Of a stretch of DNA of 9,592 nucleotides, positions 6,754 through 9,592 are shown one piece after another; position 1 is the first letter of the stretch; the number at the start of each line of letters is the position of its first letter. The position numbers were made by a program, and so were the translations under genes. The notes under the pieces are model-generated. The model did not search any database and had not been told where the DNA came from. It was given only the letters and a program-made list of their open reading frames with translations. Source of the stretch: Deltaproteobacteria bacterium RIFOXYA12_FULL_61_11 (GTDB taxonomy: Bacteria; Bdellovibrionota_F; JAHFAK01; YA12-FULL-61-11); assembly GCA_001799195.1 (NCBI GenBank), contig MGSU01000202.1, positions 1 through 9,592 on the forward strand, read 5' to 3'.

Positions 6754-8229
6754 ATGACCGAGAATATTCGCTTGCCTCGAAAGAGGTTGTCGCTTGTACG
6801 ATTGGTCGCAATAGTGCTGCTTTCCAACCTGATAGTTCCGCAGGTTTGGACAGATACAAGTTCCGAATTGACGGTACCGACGACGGTGCCGGTCCCAACA
6901 CTGTCCAATGCCGACAAAGACCCCTCGACCGACACCGCACCACCAACAACAACGAGCACCGCGTCACTAGGGGCGTTTCAAGAAACGCTTGCGAAGGCAC
7001 AGAACAGTGACCCTACGGCCCAGTTCAACCTCGGGGTGATGTATTACGATGGTGAGGGTGTACCGCAGGATTATAAGAAAGCCTTCAAGTGGTTTACCAA
7101 AGCAGCGGAACAGGGACATGCAAATGCCCTAAGCTACCTCGGATGGATGTACGATAATGGCGAAGGAGTACCGCAGGACTACAAGAAAGCCATCGAGTGG
7201 TTCACAAAAGCAGCGGAACAGGGATATGCTGACTCTCAGAACAACCTTGGTCTGATGTACCTCCAAGGTAAAGAAATACCGCAGGACTACAAAAAAGCAG
7301 TTGAGTGGTTCACAAAAGCAGCGGAACAGGGGGCTGCTTCATCTCAATTCAGCCTTGGTCTGATGTATCTCGAAGGTAAAGGAGTACCGCAGGACTATAG
7401 GAAAGCCATCGAGTGGTTTACCAAAGCAGCGGAACAGGGACATGCTGACTCTCAGCACAACCTCGGGGTGATGTACGATAATGGCGAAGGAGTACCGCAG
7501 GACTATAGGAAAGCCATCGAGTGGTTCACAAAAGCAGCGGAACAGGGACTTGCATTAGCTCAACTCCAACTTGGTCTGATGTACCACCAAGGTAAAGAAA
7601 TACCGCAGGACTACAAAAAAGCAGTTGAGTGGTTCACAAAAGCAGCGGAACAGGGAGCTGTAGACGCCCAGTACAACCTCGGGGTGATGTACCATAAAGG
7701 CAAAGGAGTACCGCAGGACTATAGGAAAGCCATCGAGTGGTTCACAAAAGCAGCGGAACAGGGAGCTGTTAGTGCCCAGTTCAACCTCGGGGTGATGTAT
7801 GTGAAGGGCGAAGGTGTACCGCAGGACTATAGGAAAGCCATCGAGTGGTATTCCAAGGCTGCGGAACAGGGACATGATGCAGCTCAGTACTCCCTCGGGT
7901 TGATGTACAACAACGGTGAGGGTGTACCGCAGGATTTTAAGAAAGCTGTCGAGTGGTACGCCAAGGCTGCAGAACAAGGGGATATGGGAGCGCTGAATAA
8001 CCTCGGGGTGATGTATGTGAAGGGCGAAGGTGTACCGCAAGACTATCGACAAGCATATTTCTATTACAATCTCAGTGCTGCCCTATCGACAACGAATGAA
8101 GATAGAACTCTTGCCGAAAAAAATCGTGACGGTATTGCCCAGAAACTGACAAAAGAAGACCTAGCTGCAGAACAGAAGCGGGCTCGGGAATGGTTCGAAC
8201 GCTTCCAAGCGAAAGAGAAAAAACCCTAA
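6754..8229 (+). CDS. Secreted or periplasmic Sel1-repeat protein (cargo)
   Basis: It contains ten Sel1-type repeats of 36 residues (7009-8088), consensus A-x-x-Q-x-N-L-G-V-M-Y-x-x-G-x-G-V-P-Q-D-Y-K-K-A-x-E-W-F-T-K-A-A-E-Q-G. These are TPR-like alpha-alpha hairpins that stack into a superhelix for protein binding; the family has no enzymatic activity of its own. ATG 6754 is preferred because GAGG (6741-6744) lies 9 bases upstream; an ATG at 6733 has no good site. From 6754 the protein begins MTENIRLPRKRLSLVRLVAIVLLSNL, a basic n-region and hydrophobic core typical of a signal peptide. A Thr/Pro-rich linker then precedes the repeats. The C-terminal tail is charged (AEQKRAREWFERFQAKEKK). It is less GC-rich than its neighbours and not needed for element movement, so it is probably cargo. 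Its partner and benefit to the host are unknown. Confidence 0.88.
   Translation: MTENIRLPRKRLSLVRLVAIVLLSNLIVPQVWTDTSSELTVPTTVPVPTLSNADKDPSTDTAPPTTTSTASLGAFQETLAKAQNSDPTAQFNLGVMYYDGEGVPQDYKKAFKWFTKAAEQGHANALSYLGWMYDNGEGVPQDYKKAIEWFTKAAEQGYADSQNNLGLMYLQGKEIPQDYKKAVEWFTKAAEQGAASSQFSLGLMYLEGKGVPQDYRKAIEWFTKAAEQGHADSQHNLGVMYDNGEGVPQDYRKAIEWFTKAAEQGLALAQLQLGLMYHQGKEIPQDYKKAVEWFTKAAEQGAVDAQYNLGVMYHKGKGVPQDYRKAIEWFTKAAEQGAVSAQFNLGVMYVKGEGVPQDYRKAIEWYSKAAEQGHDAAQYSLGLMYNNGEGVPQDFKKAVEWYAKAAEQGDMGALNNLGVMYVKGEGVPQDYRQAYFYYNLSAALSTTNEDRTLAEKNRDGIAQKLTKEDLAAEQKRAREWFERFQAKEKKP
7009..8088 (+). repeat. Ten 108-bp repeats encoding Sel1 units
   Basis: Units of exactly 108 bp follow each other without gaps; the tenth is degenerate in its second half (RQAYFYYNLSAAL). 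Units 2-3-4 resemble units 5-6-7 more than their direct neighbours. For example, units 3 and 6 share GKEIPQDYKKAVEWFTKAAE with almost the same bases, 324 bp apart. This points to duplication of a three-unit block. Confidence 0.9.
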
Positions 8230-8520
8230 CCAATCAACAATCGCATCCTTTAACCGGCTGATTTATGTTGCTGCATTAGCACCGGCGCTGGAAATGCGCC
8301 TTAGGTGGTTCTTCGACTATCGGTATTCGATGACATCGGCAGGGAAAAAGAGAAATGCTTTCCTTTGCCGATTGGGATACTAGACACCCTCGGATACCTA
8401 GAGATTACAGCATATTGCAAAATTCCTGCAATATCCTAAACTTGGAAATTAGGGGCAATAAATGGGGGCAAAGTTATAGGAGTGAAAATATATCATGCTG
8501 GATTGCATGAGTATTTTCTT
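8230..8520. other. Element right end, non-coding
   Basis: This stretch of about 290 bp holds no convincing gene on the + strand. It contains an imperfect dyad around 8254-8285 and a GGCGC/GCGCC hairpin (8284-8300), neither followed by a T run. There is a further imperfect dyad CGGCA-x-GGAAA / TTTCC-xx-TGCCG (8337-8370). Candidate integrase arm words TTGGGAT (8372-8378) and CCTCGGATA (8388-8396) follow. Last come the TATTGCA palindrome (8412-8434) and a small palindrome TCATGC-TGGATT-GCATGA (8493-8510), 10 bp before attR. The density of dyads fits a recombination arm. Confidence 0.5.
8412..8434. promoter_or_regulatory. TATTGCA palindrome near attR (possible excisionase site)
   Basis: ATATTGCA (8412-8419), a 7-bp spacer and TGCAATAT (8427-8434) form a perfect 8-bp inverted repeat. 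The half-site is the same as in the palindrome at the alpA promoter (3190-3207), though the half-sites face the opposite way and the spacing differs. It lies 86 bp inside attR, where excisionase sites are commonly found. Binding by the AlpA-like protein is inferred. Confidence 0.5.
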
Positions 8521-8744
8521 TGATTATCCAGAAGGGCGAAGTCCACTAATTTGATATCATACTGCTTTTTGTACTTCGCCACGAGTTCCAGATACAGTTC
8601 TTTGAGGCTGTCGTTCTCGAGAAGGTACTGTTTGACGTGATTCGTGCAGTGCCAATACATATGCAGCAACGCGCCGTCCGAGCATTGGAGATGTCGTGGG
8701 ACTCTCGCATTCATGATCGCAGGGTATAGCAGTATTGGGGCCAC
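8493..8744 (-). pseudogene. N-terminal half of the disrupted Y1 transposase gene
   Basis: This minus-strand frame begins at GTG 8744 or, more likely, ATG 8714. It encodes a Y1-transposase N-terminus: ALLHMYWHCTNHVKQYLLEN, then SLKELYLELVAKYKKQYDIKLVDFAL, as in family members that read H-V-x-x-R-x-x-N-R, a long helix, then I-x-L-x-x-[YF]-x-L-M. At the point where M-x-N-H-x-H should follow, the sequence instead reads LDNQRKYSCNPA and stops at 8495-8493. The last residues come from element DNA right of the crossover. The native part is 8533-8744; the rest of the gene is at 174-1. The HUH motif is absent, so this fragment cannot be an active transposase. An intact copy would include the catalytic Tyr beyond the left edge. 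Confidence 0.8.
8521..8543 (+). other. attR: right copy of the imperfect 23-bp attachment repeat
   Basis: This is a direct repeat of 155-177 (18 of 23), with AGGGCGAA at 8533-8540. To its right lies N-terminal transposase coding sequence; to its left lies element DNA. The reading frame of the transposase has the same phase relative to the core in both copies (TTC codon at 174-172 and at 8540-8538). Confidence 0.75.
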
Positions 8745-8861
8745 CCTGTACTCTTCATAGTGTCTTGATCTTCTTCAGGAACTGAAGCTGTTCCTTTGCC
8801 GGGATTCGTGATGCCGATTCGACCCGTCGAAGTCCAACCTGGGATAGTCGCTGTGGTTTTA
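8745..8861. other. Spacer between divergent transposase and AbiEi genes
   Basis: No gene is seen here. Two overlapping small hairpins occur: CTTCAG-GAA-CTGAAG (8773-8787) and AGGAAC-TGAAGCT-GTTCCT (8777-8795). They could be a REP-like target of the neighbouring Y1 transposase, a terminator-like structure or chance; a single copy does not decide. Confidence 0.3.
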
Positions 8862-8898
8862 CTTGCAAACAATAGCGTCATGCGCTAGTTTTTGCAAG
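8862..8898 (+). promoter_or_regulatory. Palindromic operator upstream of the AbiEi-type gene
   Basis: CTTGCAAACAATAGCG (8862-8877) and CGCTAGTTTTTGCAAG (8883-8898) form an inverted repeat with 14 of 16 positions matching and a 5-bp spacer TCATG. It ends 29 bp before the ATG at 8928. AbiEi antitoxins are known to bind inverted repeats in their promoter and repress the operon, so this is the likely autoregulatory operator. I cannot assign -35 and -10 boxes with confidence. Confidence 0.65.
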
Positions 8899-8927
8899 CG
8901 CGTTGCACAGTCGCGCAGGAGCATAGC

Positions 8928-9592
8928 ATGTCAGCAAAATCCGCCATGGCGCACTGGATCGAGCAGCTCCAGTCCAGGGGCCGCTACACCTTCACACGTG
9001 CCCAGGCGGAGTCCGACACCGAGCGTTCCTTCGTAGCGGCGCAGACCGCGCTGCGACGGCTGAAGCAGCAGGGTCGAGTAGTCTCGCCCCGGCGCGGGTT
9101 CTACGTGGTGGTCCCACCCGAGTATCGGGCCGCGGGTGCGCTACCGGCGAGCTGGTTCATCGACGACCTGATGCGGTACCTCGACCAGCCCTACTACGTC
9201 GGGCTCCTGAGCGCAGCCGCCATCCACGGCGCCGGGCATCAGCAGCCGATGGTGTTCCAGGTGGTGACCAGCAAGCCGACCCGCGAGATGCGCGCCGGCA
9301 AGGTGGCCATCCGGTTCACGATGAGCGGCCTGGTGGAGAGCTTGCCCGTGGTCGAGCAGCAGACCGAAACTGGGACCATGCGCGTCGCCGCTCCTGAGAC
9401 CTGCGCCTTCGACCTAGTTCGATATCCGGAGGCGGCCGGTCACCTGAGCAACGCGGCCACGGTGCTCGCCGAGCTGGCCGAGCGTCTCGACGCTCGCACA
9501 CTCGTGGACGTCGCGCCTCTCGTCCGGCTTCCAGACGTGCAGCGCCTCGGGTTCTTGCTCGACGCCGTCGGGCAGAGCGAGCTCTCTACGCC
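8928..9592 (+). CDS. abiEi: AbiEi-type antitoxin (type IV toxin-antitoxin), partial at right edge
   Basis: Open frame of 221 codons running off the window. ATG 8928 has AGGAG (8918-8922) close upstream. The first 60 residues form a winged helix-turn-helix (YTFTRAQAESDTERSFVAAQTALRRLKQQGRVVSPRRGFYVVVP), as in AbiEi/COG5340 proteins. The middle carries the family's hallmark segment (YYVGLLSAAAIHGAGHQQPMVFQVVTSKP, then R in IRF) and APETCAFDLVRYPEAAGHLSNAATVLAELAE, where family members read P-E-x-T-x-x-D-L. AbiEi represses its operon and counteracts the AbiEii nucleotidyltransferase toxin, whose gene would be expected just beyond the right edge. The gene lies outside the element, with GC-rich third positions. 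It reads divergently from the broken transposase gene. Confidence 0.88.
   Translation, partial: MSAKSAMAHWIEQLQSRGRYTFTRAQAESDTERSFVAAQTALRRLKQQGRVVSPRRGFYVVVPPEYRAAGALPASWFIDDLMRYLDQPYYVGLLSAAAIHGAGHQQPMVFQVVTSKPTREMRAGKVAIRFTMSGLVESLPVVEQQTETGTMRVAAPETCAFDLVRYPEAAGHLSNAATVLAELAERLDARTLVDVAPLVRLPDVQRLGFLLDAVGQSELST

Larger units (their letters stand above)
167..8540. mobile_element. Integrated P4/CP4-57-like element, about 8.4 kb, inserted in a Y1 transposase gene
   Basis: The element is bounded by direct repeats with the shared core AGGGCGAA (167-174 and 8533-8540), 8366 bp apart. It carries a tyrosine integrase beside attL, an AlpA-like regulator, a CHC2-like zinc finger, a Toprim-DUF3987 replication protein, two unrecognised ORFs and a Sel1-repeat cargo gene, all on the + strand. 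Integrase, alpA and a yfjI-like DUF3987 gene are also found together in the E. coli CP4-57 cryptic element, which supports the family-level call. I see no structural phage genes, terminase, relaxase or conjugation genes, so it may be a satellite or a self-replicating integrative element that depends on a helper. Removing 8366 bp between the cores restores the disrupted transposase frame, the best evidence for both boundaries. Confidence 0.8.

Noticed and set aside
7555-8052. Minus-strand frame of 165 codons within the Sel1 gene
   Set aside because: It is a shadow of the periodic Sel1 repeats, with no start signal or recognisable domain.
8284-8300. Rho-independent terminator after the Sel1 gene (GGCGC/GCGCC hairpin)
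   Set aside because: The stem has only 5 bp and is followed by TTAGGTGG, not a T run.
167-8540. Complete prophage
   Set aside because: No capsid, portal, tail, terminase or lysis gene is recognisable in any frame.
8773-8795. REP element recognised by the Y1 transposase
   Set aside because: Only one copy of the hairpin is seen in the window and no second REP-like copy supports it; the small stems could be chance.

Overview
The window holds what looks like a complete integrated mobile element of about 8.4 kb, inside an accessory region of a proteobacterial chromosome. The gene families (P4-type integrase, AlpA-like regulator, Toprim/DUF3987 replication protein, Sel1-repeat protein, AbiEi antitoxin) fit Proteobacteria; I cannot name a genus. 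The right flank (AbiEi gene) uses G/C-ending codons much more than the Sel1 gene inside the element, which fits an acquired element in a GC-richer host.

The ends are the main result. At the left edge the minus strand encodes the C-terminal half of a Y1 (IS200/RAYT-like HUH) transposase. About 8.4 kb to the right the minus strand encodes the N-terminal half of the same kind of protein. Both halves break inside the codons for the conserved L-M-x-N-H-x-H-L-L motif. The break lies in an imperfect 23-bp direct repeat (155-177 and 8521-8543, 18/23 identical) with the shared core AGGGCGAA. Joining the halves across this core, removing 8366 bp, restores one open frame reading VDFALMGNHTHLLV. The integrase therefore appears to have used the HUH-motif codons of a transposase gene as attB.

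Layout inside the element, left to right, all genes on the + strand: left end with candidate integrase arm sites (178-340); tyrosine integrase (341-1597); a 214-bp gap with a GCTATT repeat cluster; an unrecognised 438-residue protein with six in-frame 18-bp repeats (1812-3128); a promoter with a TGCAATA/TATTGCA palindrome; then a tightly overlapping operon of AlpA-like regulator (3270-3527), stand-alone CHC2-like zinc-finger protein (3524-3802), Toprim-DUF3987 primase/helicase-like protein (3799-6291) and a small ORF (6278-6685) that contains a second GCTATT cluster as a large dyad. A low-GC Sel1-repeat protein with a signal peptide (6754-8229) looks like cargo. The non-coding right end (8230-8520) carries a second TATTGCA palindrome near attR.

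Working model (inference): integrase inserts and removes the element; the AlpA-like protein represses its own promoter and may act as excisionase through the matching palindrome near attR; the CHC2, Toprim and DUF3987 proteins replicate the excised circle from the GCTATT repeats, which sit about 4.7 kb apart much as ori and crr are separate in phage P4. No capsid, tail, terminase or conjugation gene is present, so movement between cells would need a helper. Right of the element, divergent from the broken transposase gene, an AbiEi-type antitoxin gene starts behind a strong palindrome and runs off the window.
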